A stretch of DNA of 64,000 nt from Winogradskyella helgolandensis (lineage in GTDB: Bacteria > Bacteroidota > Bacteroidia > Flavobacteriales > Flavobacteriaceae). The notes under the pieces are model-generated. The model ran no database searches. It had not been told where the DNA came from and was given only the letters and a program-made list of their open reading frames with translations. The stretch lies in contig NZ_JABFHO010000001.1 of NCBI RefSeq assembly GCF_013404085.1, positions 2,925,001 to 2,989,000 of the forward strand, given 5' to 3'. Position numbers and translations under genes: made by a program. The first letter of the stretch is position 1; each line of letters starts with the position of its first letter. Positions 25,418 through 34,555 of this stretch are shown here, in pieces.

Positions 25418-27586
25418 CTACTTTTTAACCGCTTCTACCAATTCTAATTGATCCAAACTCACGTTAGTAGTAAACATGCCATAATTTACATTGGCTTTGT
25501 TTTTCTCAATAGAATCGATACTACCAACGGCTCTACCATCTTGTAGTCGTACTCTGTCGCCAATTCTTAAAATAGGTTTTGGCTTTTCTACAGGGATAGC
25601 TTTCTTTTTAGCTTCTTTTTTCTTTTTACGGATAACTTCAACTTTCTTTTCAGCTTCTTGTTTTACCTGTTTTTCTTTATGCTTTTCGGCACGTTTTACT
25701 TTTGCAGAAACTTTTTTACGTTTTGAATTTTCTATTTGTACCAAACGGAATAATTCTGCCATCAATTCGCGTTTCTTCTTGTCTTCAAAGTACTTTTCAG
25801 AAATATCGTTAACCTTTTGACCTAAATAAATCAAACGTTGGTTAGAATCATATAATTCTTGAAAACTTTCTAATTTCTTCTGAACTTTAGCGTTCACTTC
25901 TTCCAATTTATCGGCTTCTGAAATCTTCTTTTTTTCGTTTTCTTTTAATGAGCGTTCTGTGCGTTCTAATTTGCTTCGTTCTTTTTGAAGCTTCGCAATA
26001 GTAGCATCAAAGCGCACTTTGCCACGTTCAATCTTCTTTTTAGATTTGTTGATTAAACTATACGGAATGCCATTTTTTTGAGCGACTTCAAACGTGAAAG
26101 AACTTCCGGCTTGTCCAACCACCAACTTATACATTGGTTCTAAAGTTCGCTCGTTAAAAAGCATATTCGCATTTTTTATATGTGGTAATTCGTTGGCCAA
26201 AAGTTTTAAATTGGAATAATGCGTCGTTATAATTCCGAAGGCTTCACGTTCATAAAACACTTCTAAAAACGTTTCGGCTAAAGCACCACCTAATTCTGGA
26301 TCACTTCCTGTTCCAAATTCATCGATTAAGAATAAGGTTTTATTATTACACTTTTTTAAGAAATAATTCATCTGTTTAAGACGATAGCTATAGGTGCTTA
26401 AATGATTTTCTATGGATTGGTTATCTCCAATATCACTCAGAATTCTATCAAATAAACAGACATAACTACGCTCATGAACCGGAATTAACATACCACTTTG
26501 AAGCATAACTTGAAGTAAACCGACAGTTTTTAAAGTGATACTTTTTCCACCTGCATTAGGACCAGAAATCACAATAATTCTACTGTCTTTTTCTAAACCT
26601 ATGGTCTGTGGGAAAGTGTGCTCTCCTTTTTCTTTATTATTCAAATAGAGTAGTGGATGGTAGGCATCTCGCAAATGCATACGACGTTCTTTTGAGAATT
26701 CTGGTAATATAGCATTCATGCTTTGCGCATATTTTGCTTTGGCAGAAATAACGTCTAATTGCGTTAAAAACTCTTGATAATCTCTAAGAAGCGGTAAGAA
26801 TTCTCGAATATAATCTGTAAGTTCTTTTAATATTTTTATGACTTCTTCTTTTTCCTCGTATTCTAAATTATTGAGTTCTCTAGTGTATTGTAAAGTTGTT
26901 TCGGGTTCAATGTAGACTATACTTCCGGTTTTACTGCCTCCCATTATCGCGCCTCTAACTTTTCTACGATACATGGCTTTTACAGCTAATACACGCTTGT
27001 TTTCAACAACAGATTCTCTAATATCATCTAAATAATCTAAATTGTGATAGGTATTTAATGCTGAAGAAAAACTACTATTTATTTTGCCTTTAAGTATATT
27101 AATAGATTTACGCAAGTTTGAAAGTAGCGGTGAAGCATCGTCTTTAATGTCTCCAAAACGATCGACCACAGCATCTACTTGTTCAATAATACCAGTATTT
27201 ATTTCAATATGATTACTGAATTGTTGAAGTTGAGGGTAGTACTCTTCAAATTTCTTTAAAAATTTTAAAATGGTATTTACAGTCAATGACATGCTTACTA
27301 ACTTCTGTAAACTTGAAACTTCTAAATAGGTGTTTTCAATCTTAAGAAGTTTTAACTCTTTAGCAATGGTTTCAAAACCATGATTTGGAATGCGGTTATC
27401 ATTTTCAAAAGAGGCTAAGTATTCATTGACGTAAATAAGCTCGCGCATCAATTGTTCTTCCTCCGTAAAAGGAAGAATATTTAAAATAGCTTGTTTACCT
27501 AAAGCTGTAATGGCATGTGTACTAACTTGATTTAAAACCGTAGAAAACTCAAGGTCTTTTAAGGTTTTTTCATGAATATTTATCAT
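25418..27586 (-). CDS. MutS2-family ATPase lacking the Smr domain
   Basis: A 722-residue MutS2 homologue. The lever/clamp region (1-310) contains RSVVENKRVLAVKAMYRRKVRGAIMGGSKTGS. The ATPase has Walker A ISGPNAGGKSITLKTVG near 338-350 and Walker B LFLIDEFGTGSDPELGGALAE near 420. A long basic coiled coil (about 510-665) is followed by a small SH3/KOW-like tail (RIGDRVRLQDGRAVGSIDSIE). Family members with endonuclease activity carry an extra C-terminal Smr domain of about 80 residues; it is absent here. MutS2 proteins act on branched DNA or rescue collided ribosomes. TAAATTTG on the minus strand at 27612-27619 is a likely -7 box. Confidence 0.88.
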   Translation of the reverse strand: MINIHEKTLKDLEFSTVLNQVSTHAITALGKQAILNILPFTEEEQLMRELIYVNEYLASFENDNRIPNHGFETIAKELKLLKIENTYLEVSSLQKLVSMSLTVNTILKFLKKFEEYYPQLQQFSNHIEINTGIIEQVDAVVDRFGDIKDDASPLLSNLRKSINILKGKINSSFSSALNTYHNLDYLDDIRESVVENKRVLAVKAMYRRKVRGAIMGGSKTGSIVYIEPETTLQYTRELNNLEYEEKEEVIKILKELTDYIREFLPLLRDYQEFLTQLDVISAKAKYAQSMNAILPEFSKERRMHLRDAYHPLLYLNNKEKGEHTFPQTIGLEKDSRIIVISGPNAGGKSITLKTVGLLQVMLQSGMLIPVHERSYVCLFDRILSDIGDNQSIENHLSTYSYRLKQMNYFLKKCNNKTLFLIDEFGTGSDPELGGALAETFLEVFYEREAFGIITTHYSNLKLLANELPHIKNANMLFNERTLEPMYKLVVGQAGSSFTFEVAQKNGIPYSLINKSKKKIERGKVRFDATIAKLQKERSKLERTERSLKENEKKKISEADKLEEVNAKVQKKLESFQELYDSNQRLIYLGQKVNDISEKYFEDKKKRELMAELFRLVQIENSKRKKVSAKVKRAEKHKEKQVKQEAEKKVEVIRKKKKEAKKKAIPVEKPKPILRIGDRVRLQDGRAVGSIDSIEKNKANVNYGMFTTNVSLDQLELVEAVKK

Positions 27587-27634
27587 GTAATAGAGTCCGT
27601 TTTTAGAAATACAAATTTATAATATTATACACGA

Positions 27635-29128
27635 TTATAAGTAAGAAGACACGGCTAATACGATTAAGGTTACAATTATTAAAATAATAAATAATGGGAA
27701 AATAAATTTTAACCATTTACTAAAGTTAATCTTCGCAACAGCAAGTGATGCTAGAATTAAACCCGTAGGATTTATAAGATAAAATAAGCCTAATCCATAT
27801 TGGTAGGTATTAACAACCACTTCACGTCCAACCCCAACGGTATCTGCTAAAGGTGCCATAATTGGCATGGTCAAAACAGCCATTCCAGAAGAGCTTGGTA
27901 TAAAAAACGATAATCCGGAATAAATCATAGTCATGACACTAGAGAAGACTCCTTTATTCATTCCTGTGGTAATATCGCTAGCATAGTATAATAAGGTATC
28001 ACTAATTAAGCCATCTGTCATTAATACGGTGACACCTCTTGCAATTCCTATAATTAAAGCCACACCAAGTAAATCGCTCGCTCCTTTTACAAAGGTTTCT
28101 ATAAAATCGGTTTCGCTAATCTGAATAATAAAACCAATTAGTATTGCTCCAACTAAGAATACGGTTGTCATTTCTACAAACCACCAATCTAGCATAGATA
28201 CACCGATAATCATAATAACAAAGCTACTTGTAAAAACAAATAAGGCTAATTTTAGCCTCCAATTAAAATTAATATGAGTGGCATCTTTTAATGTAAACAA
28301 CTGAGCGATTTGATCTCTTTGGTCGTAAATGAGTGATTTACTTGGGTCGTTTTTAACACGTTTTGCATAGCGCATAATGTACACTATAGTAATAGTTAAG
28401 CAAAGAACGAGCATGAAGATTCTTCCATATAAACCCGTCGTCCAATTGATACCAGCAGCATCACTAGCAATAATTGTAGAAAACGGATTGATAGTAGAGC
28501 ACATGCCACCTATGGATGATCCAAGAAAAATACAGGCGACACCGACCAAAGCATCATATTTTGCAGCCAAAAAAACAGGAATTAAAATAGGGAAGAAGGC
28601 AATGGTTTCTTCCGCAAAACCAAAGGTGGTTCCTCCTAAAGCGACTAAAGTAGTTACTAATATAATAAGTAAGGATTCTCTACCTTCTAAGACAATGGCA
28701 AGTTGTGCAATAGCAGCATCAAAAGCTCCTGATTTATTTAAAACACCAATTAAACCACCAATTATTAATACAAGAAAAATAATATCTGAAGCTTCAATAA
28801 TACCTTTTATAGGAGATTTTACAAAATCAAAAAAACTTTGCGGTTTAGCTTCTAGCTTATTATAAGTTCCAGGGATATTGATGGGTTTGTAAATATCACC
28901 ATTAGTGAACTTTTCAATAGGGATTTTAATATTTAAATCATTAAGAGATGCTTGTGATGCAGATAGGCTTATTTCTTTATCTAGACTTAAACGTGTAAAT
29001 TTGTCTGTATCCGCATTATAGCTTAACGTATCATATTTTCCTGCTGGAACAAACCAAGTTAGTAGTGTTACCAAACCTGCAATGATAAATAATATGGTTT
29101 GTGCAGATGGGAATTTTATTTTTTTCAT
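27635..29128 (-). CDS. YfcC-family transporter
   Basis: A 497-residue integral membrane protein with about 11-12 hydrophobic helices. Typical YfcC/arginine-ornithine-antiporter-like features are FPSAQTILFIIAGLVTLLTWFVPAGKYD at the N terminus, a periplasmic insert (about 33-95), VALGGTTFGFAEETIAFFPILIP, and FFIPSSSGMAVLTMPIMAPLADTVGV near the end. YfcC proteins belong to the ion transporter superfamily and are thought to carry C4-dicarboxylates, amino acids or peptides. The substrate here is not predictable. It is divergent from ung and may precede mutS2 in transcription, though mutS2 has its own candidate promoter. Confidence 0.88.
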   Translation of the reverse strand: MKKIKFPSAQTILFIIAGLVTLLTWFVPAGKYDTLSYNADTDKFTRLSLDKEISLSASQASLNDLNIKIPIEKFTNGDIYKPINIPGTYNKLEAKPQSFFDFVKSPIKGIIEASDIIFLVLIIGGLIGVLNKSGAFDAAIAQLAIVLEGRESLLIILVTTLVALGGTTFGFAEETIAFFPILIPVFLAAKYDALVGVACIFLGSSIGGMCSTINPFSTIIASDAAGINWTTGLYGRIFMLVLCLTITIVYIMRYAKRVKNDPSKSLIYDQRDQIAQLFTLKDATHINFNWRLKLALFVFTSSFVIMIIGVSMLDWWFVEMTTVFLVGAILIGFIIQISETDFIETFVKGASDLLGVALIIGIARGVTVLMTDGLISDTLLYYASDITTGMNKGVFSSVMTMIYSGLSFFIPSSSGMAVLTMPIMAPLADTVGVGREVVVNTYQYGLGLFYLINPTGLILASLAVAKINFSKWLKFIFPLFIILIIVTLIVLAVSSYL

Positions 29129-29182
29129 TCTTAACGGATTAGCGGTAAATTTAAGTTTTAAATTATATAATCTTTTTAAAAT

Positions 29183-29857
29183 ATGACTCTAAATATAGAT
29201 AAAAGCTGGAAAAAAGAGCTCTATACAGAATTTGAAAAACCTTACTTTAAAGATTTGATTGCTTTTGTAGAGCATGAATATCAGAACCATCAATGTTTTC
29301 CTCCTAAATCAGAAATCTTTAATGCCTTAAATCATTGTCATTTTGAAGACTTAAAAGTGGTAATCATTGGCCAAGATCCATATCATGATATTGGCCAAGC
29401 AAATGGATTATGTTTTTCTGTGAATGATGGCATCAAACATCCACCTTCCTTAGTTAATATTTTTAAGGAACTTGAAACTGATCTTGGAATTCCCTATCCT
29501 AAAAGTGGTAATTTAATGCCGTGGGCTAATCAAGGAGTATTGCTTTTAAATGCTACATTAACGGTTAGAGCACATAAACCAGGAAGTCATCAAAAGAAAG
29601 GTTGGGAACAGTTTACTGATGTTGTGATTAAAACGATTAGTAATGAGAAGACAAATGTTGTTTTTTTACTTTGGGGAGGATTTGCTAAAAAGAAAAAGAA
29701 ATTAATAGATGTATCTAAACATACCGTTTTAGAAAGTGGTCATCCTTCACCATTAAGTGCAAATAGAGGCTATTGGTTTGGTAATAAAAATTTTAGTAAA
29801 ACTAACTCCCAGTTGGAGCAAGGTGGTGAGTCTGTAATTGATTGGAAACTACAATAG
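29183..29857 (+). CDS. ung: uracil-DNA glycosylase, family 1
   Basis: A 224-residue Ung that excises uracil from DNA to start base excision repair. Family 1 motifs are all present: the water-activating Asp65 in GQDPYHDIGQANGLCFSV, the GVLLLNATLTV strand, and His187 in GHPSPLSANRGYWF. The frame starts MTLNIDKSW. Its 3' end overlaps the antisense 63-codon ORF by 56 bases. Confidence 0.96.
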   Translation: MTLNIDKSWKKELYTEFEKPYFKDLIAFVEHEYQNHQCFPPKSEIFNALNHCHFEDLKVVIIGQDPYHDIGQANGLCFSVNDGIKHPPSLVNIFKELETDLGIPYPKSGNLMPWANQGVLLLNATLTVRAHKPGSHQKKGWEQFTDVVIKTISNEKTNVVFLLWGGFAKKKKKLIDVSKHTVLESGHPSPLSANRGYWFGNKNFSKTNSQLEQGGESVIDWKLQ

Positions 29858-29993
29858 TTGATTTTTCTTCAACTTTAGTAAATGAAGGAACTTTATCTTT
29901 TACTTTTTTGCTTGTTTTGTTGCAACTAAAGATTAATAATAAAAAGTTAAGCACAACTAAGCAGGATAAAATCAGAATAATGTTTACAATCAT
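29802..29993 (-). CDS. small single-pass membrane protein, 3' end antisense to ung
   Basis: A 63-codon ORF. It has an N-terminal hydrophobic helix (about 2-22, IVNIILILSCLVVLNFLLLIF), then Cys24, then a Lys/Ser/Thr-rich tail ending HLAPTGS. The helix with a polar tail and a start outside ung make it more than a shadow frame. Small proteins ending in LAPTGS beside ung seem familiar from other flavobacteria, but this is recollection only. The last 56 bases are antisense to the end of ung. Confidence 0.5.
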   Translation of the reverse strand: MIVNIILILSCLVVLNFLLLIFSCNKTSKKVKDKVPSFTKVEEKSTIVVSNQLQTHHLAPTGS

Positions 29994-30180
29994 ATTTATC
30001 TGTTTGGGTTATTAATAGCATTAACGTAGTGAAACAAATGTAGTTAAAATTTTCACAATTAACAACAGTTTCATTTTAATTTGAAATACAACCCGATATT
30101 ATTCAGATTCTTATAAGGACTTGATTCCTTTCGCAACTCTTTACTAGTCTATCATTTTTGATTCTTATTAACAATTGAAA

Positions 30181-31035
30181 TTATATTTTATGAATTAATT
30201 TTGAATAATCTACTTTTTTGTCAATGATTTTTAAATCATGAAGTTGCTCTTGTACCTTATCTAGAGTCTTTTTATCCATAACACTTTGCGACCATTCAGT
30301 TAGCGAAAGCCATTCTTGCACATCTTCTAATTCTTGTTCGTAACGATTAGCAATGGTTTTATCAATACTTGGTATGGATTTAAATTCTGACGTTGTCTCA
30401 TTAATAATATCTAAAATGATTTTTAAATCGTCTTCATTATTATCAATAAAGTCTTGTCTAACAGCAATCACAAAACATGGCCATGGTGATGGACAATTAT
30501 CTATTCGTCTAAATACTCCGTTATCTACAATAGGTTTAGTGGTAAATTTCTCCCACATAAAATAATCAGCATCGCCATCCGTTAAACCTTTAATAGCTCC
30601 TTCTAAATTTTTAATGACCTCAAATTTTAAGTCATTCTCTAAATCCCAATTATTATTTTTAGCATTGATGTATGCCATAAGATGTGAACCAGAACCAAAT
30701 CTGCTAATAGCAGCTCTAGTGCCTTTTATGTCTTCAACAGTATTAAATTCTGAATCAGCTGCAACATGAATCCCCCAAATCAAAGGAGTTTCAACAAAGG
30801 TTTGAACTATTTTAGAAGGATTACCCTCAATAATATCTTTAACTATACCTTCGGTTAATATAACAGCCATATCAATCTCACCAGAGCGTAATGCTTTAGT
30901 CATGGCGCCAGTGCCGCCATAATAATCATGCCATCTTAAATTGATGTCTTGATCTTTATATTCTCCATTTTTTAGCGTTAAATACCATGCTAAATTAAAG
31001 TGTTCTGGTACACCACCAATATTTACTTTTTTCAT
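30181..31035 (-). CDS. cytosolic periplasmic-binding-protein-like (type 2 PBP, Ca3427-like) protein
   Basis: A 284-residue type 2 periplasmic-binding fold. The N terminus MKKVNIGGVPEHFNLAWYLTLKNGEYKDQ is directly the first strand and helix of the fold, with no signal peptide or lipobox. The hinge and ligand segments are YYGGTGAMTKALRSGEIDMAVILTEG, GTRAAISRFGSGSHLMAY and DADYFMWEKFTTKPIVDNGVFRRI. This resembles the Ca3427-like family related to the NMT1/thiamine-precursor and sulfonate binding proteins. Without export it cannot serve an ABC importer, so a cytosolic enzyme or sensor role is more likely (inference). It is last in a minus-strand run of four to five genes. Confidence 0.75.
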   Translation of the reverse strand: MKKVNIGGVPEHFNLAWYLTLKNGEYKDQDINLRWHDYYGGTGAMTKALRSGEIDMAVILTEGIVKDIIEGNPSKIVQTFVETPLIWGIHVAADSEFNTVEDIKGTRAAISRFGSGSHLMAYINAKNNNWDLENDLKFEVIKNLEGAIKGLTDGDADYFMWEKFTTKPIVDNGVFRRIDNCPSPWPCFVIAVRQDFIDNNEDDLKIILDIINETTSEFKSIPSIDKTIANRYEQELEDVQEWLSLTEWSQSVMDKKTLDKVQEQLHDLKIIDKKVDYSKLIHKI

Positions 31036-31130
31036 TTTATGCCGAACTTGTTTTAGTGTCTATTAAAACTAAACAAGATTTATTATTTTGTATTAAATTA
31101 GCACTTTAACTGCGCTCAGTGAGGCGTATA

Positions 31131-32003
31131 TTAAATATTTACAATACGCTCTAAAGCAAATAATATTAATTTTTCTACCACTTTTTTAGGGTCTTTACTA
31201 AAATCACCATTTGCTCTATTTGCAATAATAGCATTTAGAGATATAGCCTCATGACCTAATAATTTTGAAAGTCCATAAATTACGGAAGTTTCCATTTCTA
31301 AGTTTGTAACTCTAATATCTTTACAGTTGAAGCTATCTAATTTTTCATTTAAGCCAGCGTCCTTCAGCGGTAATCGTAAAACACGCCCTTGAGGACCATA
31401 AAACCCACCAGCAGTGGCTGTCATCCCTTTGTGCGTTTTATCTCCTTCAAAATACTTTTCTAAATACTTACTATTCTTAATAACAATTGGTCTAGCTTTT
31501 TTGATGTCCCAATTTGTATGTTTGATAAATTCGTCTTCTACTTCAGAATTACTAATACCTTCAATTTGATAAAAATGTAACATACCATTAATATCTAAAG
31601 CATGGGTGCTTACTAAAAATTCATCCACGGGAATATCATTCTGTAAAGATCCTGAAGTTCCAATTCTAATAATATTTAGACTTGTCAATTCTGTTTTTAC
31701 TTCTCTAGTTTTTAAATTGATATTTACTAAAGCATCCAATTCATTTAGGACAATATCTATATTATCTGGACCAATTCCTGTTGAAATAACCGTTAATCGT
31801 TTGTCTTGATAATAACCTGTTTGCGTTTTAAATTCACGCTTTTGAGTGCTAAATTCTATACTATCAAAATGCTTTGTGATTTTCTCAACACGATCTTGGT
31901 CACCGACAAAAATAATAGTGTCCGATATATTTTCTGGTTTTAAATTAAGATGGTAAACACTACCATCAGGGTTTAAAATAAGTTCTGAGTCTTTAATTGC
32001 CAT
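31131..32003 (-). CDS. nucleoside phosphorylase (uridine phosphorylase-like)
   Basis: A 290-residue phosphorylase of the PNP/UDP family, which cleaves nucleosides with phosphate to base and pentose-1-phosphate. Motifs are IFVGDQDRVEKI (phosphate site Arg), TGIGPDNIDIVLNEL, RIGTSGSLQNDIPVDEFLVS, and the nucleoside-binding VTNLEMETSVIYGLSKLLGH with the conserved Glu-Met-Glu. The last pattern is closer to uridine phosphorylase than to hexameric PNP. It overlaps the upstream DUF1835 gene by 11 bases. Confidence 0.88.
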   Translation of the reverse strand: MAIKDSELILNPDGSVYHLNLKPENISDTIIFVGDQDRVEKITKHFDSIEFSTQKREFKTQTGYYQDKRLTVISTGIGPDNIDIVLNELDALVNINLKTREVKTELTSLNIIRIGTSGSLQNDIPVDEFLVSTHALDINGMLHFYQIEGISNSEVEDEFIKHTNWDIKKARPIVIKNSKYLEKYFEGDKTHKGMTATAGGFYGPQGRVLRLPLKDAGLNEKLDSFNCKDIRVTNLEMETSVIYGLSKLLGHEAISLNAIIANRANGDFSKDPKKVVEKLILFALERIVNI

Positions 32004-32934
32004 TAAATATGGTTTTTATAAGTTTATTCTGTTTGATATTGAATTGAAAGCTTAAGCGATTTACACCGCCATAAACCATGTGATTATTTATTTCTTTTGC
32101 AAAATTATGTTGTTTTAAAATGGCTTCGTGGCCTTTTCTATTGAGGATAATACCATTTTCATCTTCCTGAAAAAACAAATCTAATTTATCTATGATGCGT
32201 GCAAACTGTATATCTCCAAATCCGTAGTAACCTTGATAATTGAGACAATAACCTAAAAGATGATTTTTAGATTTTATAAAATTATCTTTTACAATAGTGA
32301 GAATATTAGCCTCTAAAACACTAAGACCACTTTGTTGGTATGGAAAGCGTTCTAAATGTGCTCTTAGGCAATTACTCATATATTTAAAACTCGACTTTTT
32401 AACAATATAAGGTTTTAATATATTATGATCTTTACCACAATAGGTTCTCCATAACGCGATTGCTAAATCAATATCGTCTTTTGTTAATCGAATTCTATCT
32501 TTATAGTGTGCTTTTAATTGTTTTGGATTAAGTTCATTTAAAGCTTTTAAGCGTTTTTCACCTTCCACACGACCACTACAAATGAGATAAAGTGGCTTTT
32601 TAATTTCTTTTTGATGTAATAGATTAATTACACCTAGCAAATTAATATGGCAGAACAAATCATACTCAAACCAAAGGTTTATTTCTGTGTACTTATCAGA
32701 GTCATCGAGTTTAGATAATTCTGATAGAATTTCTCGTGTATTAACTTCTATCTCGTAATAATCTTTGAGAAACTTAGCACGAAGTTTTAAAAATTCTCTC
32801 GAGTTTATAGCCGGAATCGTTGGGCCTTCGCAAAGCATCTCTTGCCAAGTAACAATATCTTCTTTAAAATCTAAATCTCTTAAATAATCCGTGAGGTTAT
32901 TACCATTTGTAATATGTAAACAATTTTTAATCAT
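31993..32934 (-). CDS. DUF1835 domain protein
   Basis: A 313-residue cytosolic protein beginning LHITNGNNLTDYLRDLDFKEDIVTWQEMLCEGPT. This is the DUF1835 signature (HxxNG and WxExLxEGP). A mostly helical C-terminal part (about 130-300) includes LGYCLNYQGYYGFGDIQFARIIDKL, which is the DUF3658-like companion region. The function is unknown. The overlap with the phosphorylase gene downstream and the six-base gap to the SUI1 gene upstream place it in an operon. Confidence 0.85.
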   Translation of the reverse strand: MIKNCLHITNGNNLTDYLRDLDFKEDIVTWQEMLCEGPTIPAINSREFLKLRAKFLKDYYEIEVNTREILSELSKLDDSDKYTEINLWFEYDLFCHINLLGVINLLHQKEIKKPLYLICSGRVEGEKRLKALNELNPKQLKAHYKDRIRLTKDDIDLAIALWRTYCGKDHNILKPYIVKKSSFKYMSNCLRAHLERFPYQQSGLSVLEANILTIVKDNFIKSKNHLLGYCLNYQGYYGFGDIQFARIIDKLDLFFQEDENGIILNRKGHEAILKQHNFAKEINNHMVYGGVNRLSFQFNIKQNKLIKTIFNGN

Positions 32935-32939
32935 ATGTA

Positions 32940-33269
32940 TTAACCACCAACGCGTTTTACATTAAATCCTTTTTCTTTCAGCATCGCCATAATTTTATCT
33001 CTATAATCTCCTTGAATAATTATTTTATCATCCTTAAAACTTCCACCAACACTAAGTTTAGTTTTTAGCTCTTTAGCTAATTTTTTAAAATCTTCTGAAG
33101 CTCCTGTATAACCTTCAAGAATAGTGATTGGTTTGCCCTTTCGTTTTTCGTATTTACAAATTATGGGATCGTCTTGTAACCATAAATTATCCTTAGAGTC
33201 GTCAGTGTTATCTGTAGGTTCTGGAGTATGGTCTGGGAATAGATTTTTTAATTGATCTTGTAAATCCAT
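32940..33269 (-). CDS. SUI1/eIF1-family translation factor (YciH-like)
   Basis: A 109-residue protein. An acidic, flexible N terminus (about 1-35) precedes a SUI1 domain with YEKRKGKPITILEGYTGASEDFKKLAKELKTKLSVGGSFKDDKIIIQGD and the terminal KGFNVKRVGG. Bacterial YciH binds the 30S subunit and discriminates against aberrant initiation, especially under stress. It is the first gene of the unit with DUF1835, the phosphorylase and the PBP-like gene, or the second if the oxygenase upstream is included. Confidence 0.9.
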   Translation of the reverse strand: MDLQDQLKNLFPDHTPEPTDNTDDSKDNLWLQDDPIICKYEKRKGKPITILEGYTGASEDFKKLAKELKTKLSVGGSFKDDKIIIQGDYRDKIMAMLKEKGFNVKRVGG

Positions 33270-33368
33270 GTTTTAGTGTTCAATATGCAGTGTTCAGTAT
33301 GCAGTGTTCAGTTCTCAGTATTTCACTTATTATTAGTGGACCGCTAACTGACCTCTGCATACTACCTA
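33270..33368. repeat. intergenic TTCAGTATGCAG-type degenerate repeat
   Basis: The 99-base spacer contains two near-identical units (tgcagtgttcagta / tgcagtgttcagtt) and a later inverted-like ctaactgacctctgcatac. It is non-coding and lies inside a minus-strand run of genes, as the his repeats do. It resembles another common flavobacterial spacer type (recollection). Confidence 0.5.
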
Positions 33369-34319
33369 CTATTTTTTAATAAGTCCTAGTTCGATTAAAC
33401 GTTCGTTTAAAAATTCGCCTGCAGTGATGTCTTCAAATTGTTTTGGATTTTCGTCATCAATACAGCTCTCTAAAACATCTAATTTCATTTCGCTAACAGG
33501 ATGCATAAAAAATGGCATAGAATAGCGCGATGTTCCCCAAAGTTCTCTTGGAGGATTTATAACGCGGTGAATGGTAGATTTTAATTTGTTATTAGAATGT
33601 CTAGATAACATATCTCCAACATTAATCATTAACTCGTCAGGCTCTGCAATAGCATCAATCCATTCTCCATCATTACGTTGTACCTGTAAACCTCTACCTT
33701 GGGCTCCCATTAACAAAGTAATAAGGTTAATGTCTCCGTGTGCAGCTGCTCTTACAGCATTTTTAGGTTCCGATGTAATTGGAGGATAATGAATTGGTCT
33801 TAAAATAGAATTACCGTTATGAATATAATTATCAAAATAGGTCTCTTCTAAATCTAAATAAAGCGCTAAAGCACGTAAGACATATTTAGCTGTTTTTTCG
33901 AGCATTTGGTAGGTTTGCTTTCCTACTTTATTAAAATCGTCTAATTCTTTGACTTCAACATTCTCAGGATATTCTTTTCTACGCTCAGCATCATCTTCTA
34001 CGTATTGACCAAAATGCCAGAATTCTTTTAAATCACCTTCCTTTTTCCCTTTAGCACTTTCTTTACCAAAAGAAACATAACCACGTTGACCTCCAATTCC
34101 TGGAACCTCGTAACTTTCTTTTACGTCTAAGGGTAAGTTGAAAAAGTTCTTAACCTCACCATATAAATTATCTACTAAAGCATCATCTAAAAAATGCCCT
34201 TTTAAAGCTACAAAACCAATGTCTTCGTATGCTTTTCCTATATCGTTTATAAACTTTTGTTTTCGTTTAGGATCTTCAGAAATGAAATCCTTTAAATCTA
34301 CACTAGGTATTCTATCCAT
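33369..34319 (-). CDS. isopenicillin N synthase-like 2OG-Fe(II) oxygenase
   Basis: The start is placed at ATG 34319 (MDRIPSVDLKDF), giving 316 residues; an ATG 33 bases upstream adds a non-family stretch. The N-terminal DIOX_N part (1-110) is followed by the double-stranded beta-helix core. The iron ligands are His194 and Asp196 (AAHGDINLITLL) and His251 (STIHRV), and the 2-oxoglutarate-binding Arg265-x-Ser is in GTSRYSMPFF. The substrate is unknown; bacterial homologues hydroxylate or desaturate small molecules. TACATTTG on the minus strand at 34350-34357 fits a -7 box. Confidence 0.9.
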   Translation of the reverse strand: MDRIPSVDLKDFISEDPKRKQKFINDIGKAYEDIGFVALKGHFLDDALVDNLYGEVKNFFNLPLDVKESYEVPGIGGQRGYVSFGKESAKGKKEGDLKEFWHFGQYVEDDAERRKEYPENVEVKELDDFNKVGKQTYQMLEKTAKYVLRALALYLDLEETYFDNYIHNGNSILRPIHYPPITSEPKNAVRAAAHGDINLITLLMGAQGRGLQVQRNDGEWIDAIAEPDELMINVGDMLSRHSNNKLKSTIHRVINPPRELWGTSRYSMPFFMHPVSEMKLDVLESCIDDENPKQFEDITAGEFLNERLIELGLIKK

Positions 34320-34410
34320 GGGATTTGTGTTTAAATTTTTGTCAATATACAAATGTAACGATAATAGTGCTAAAAAATCAGATAGGATTTATTGACAATT
34401 TGAAGTCTAA

Positions 34411-34443
34411 TTTGAATTATTGAAGCAATTTTATTTACATTTG
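34411..34443 (+). promoter_or_regulatory. promoter of the 2-oxoacid dehydrogenase E1 gene
   Basis: TTTG at 34411-34414 and TACATTTG at 34436-34443 are 21 bases apart, matching the Bacteroidota -33/-7 layout. The predicted leader of about 105 bases contains a 17-codon ORF. Confidence 0.55.
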
Positions 34444-34490
34444 AAATATCTATATCTAAACCTTTAGACAAAAGGAAGTGATTAATTTTG

Positions 34491-34544
34491 ATGTTTTATG
34501 TGACCATTGAAACCAATAAATATAAGCATATAAAACATTACTGA
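34491..34544 (+). CDS. possible upstream ORF (17 codons) before the E1 gene
   Basis: Reads MFYVTIETNKYKHIKHY and stops 11 bases before the E1 start. It has no branched-chain residue enrichment of the kind seen in ilv/leu leader peptides and no terminator hairpin follows, so it may be fortuitous or serve translational coupling. Confidence 0.2.
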   Translation: MFYVTIETNKYKHIKHY

Positions 34545-34555
34545 AACAACATTCC

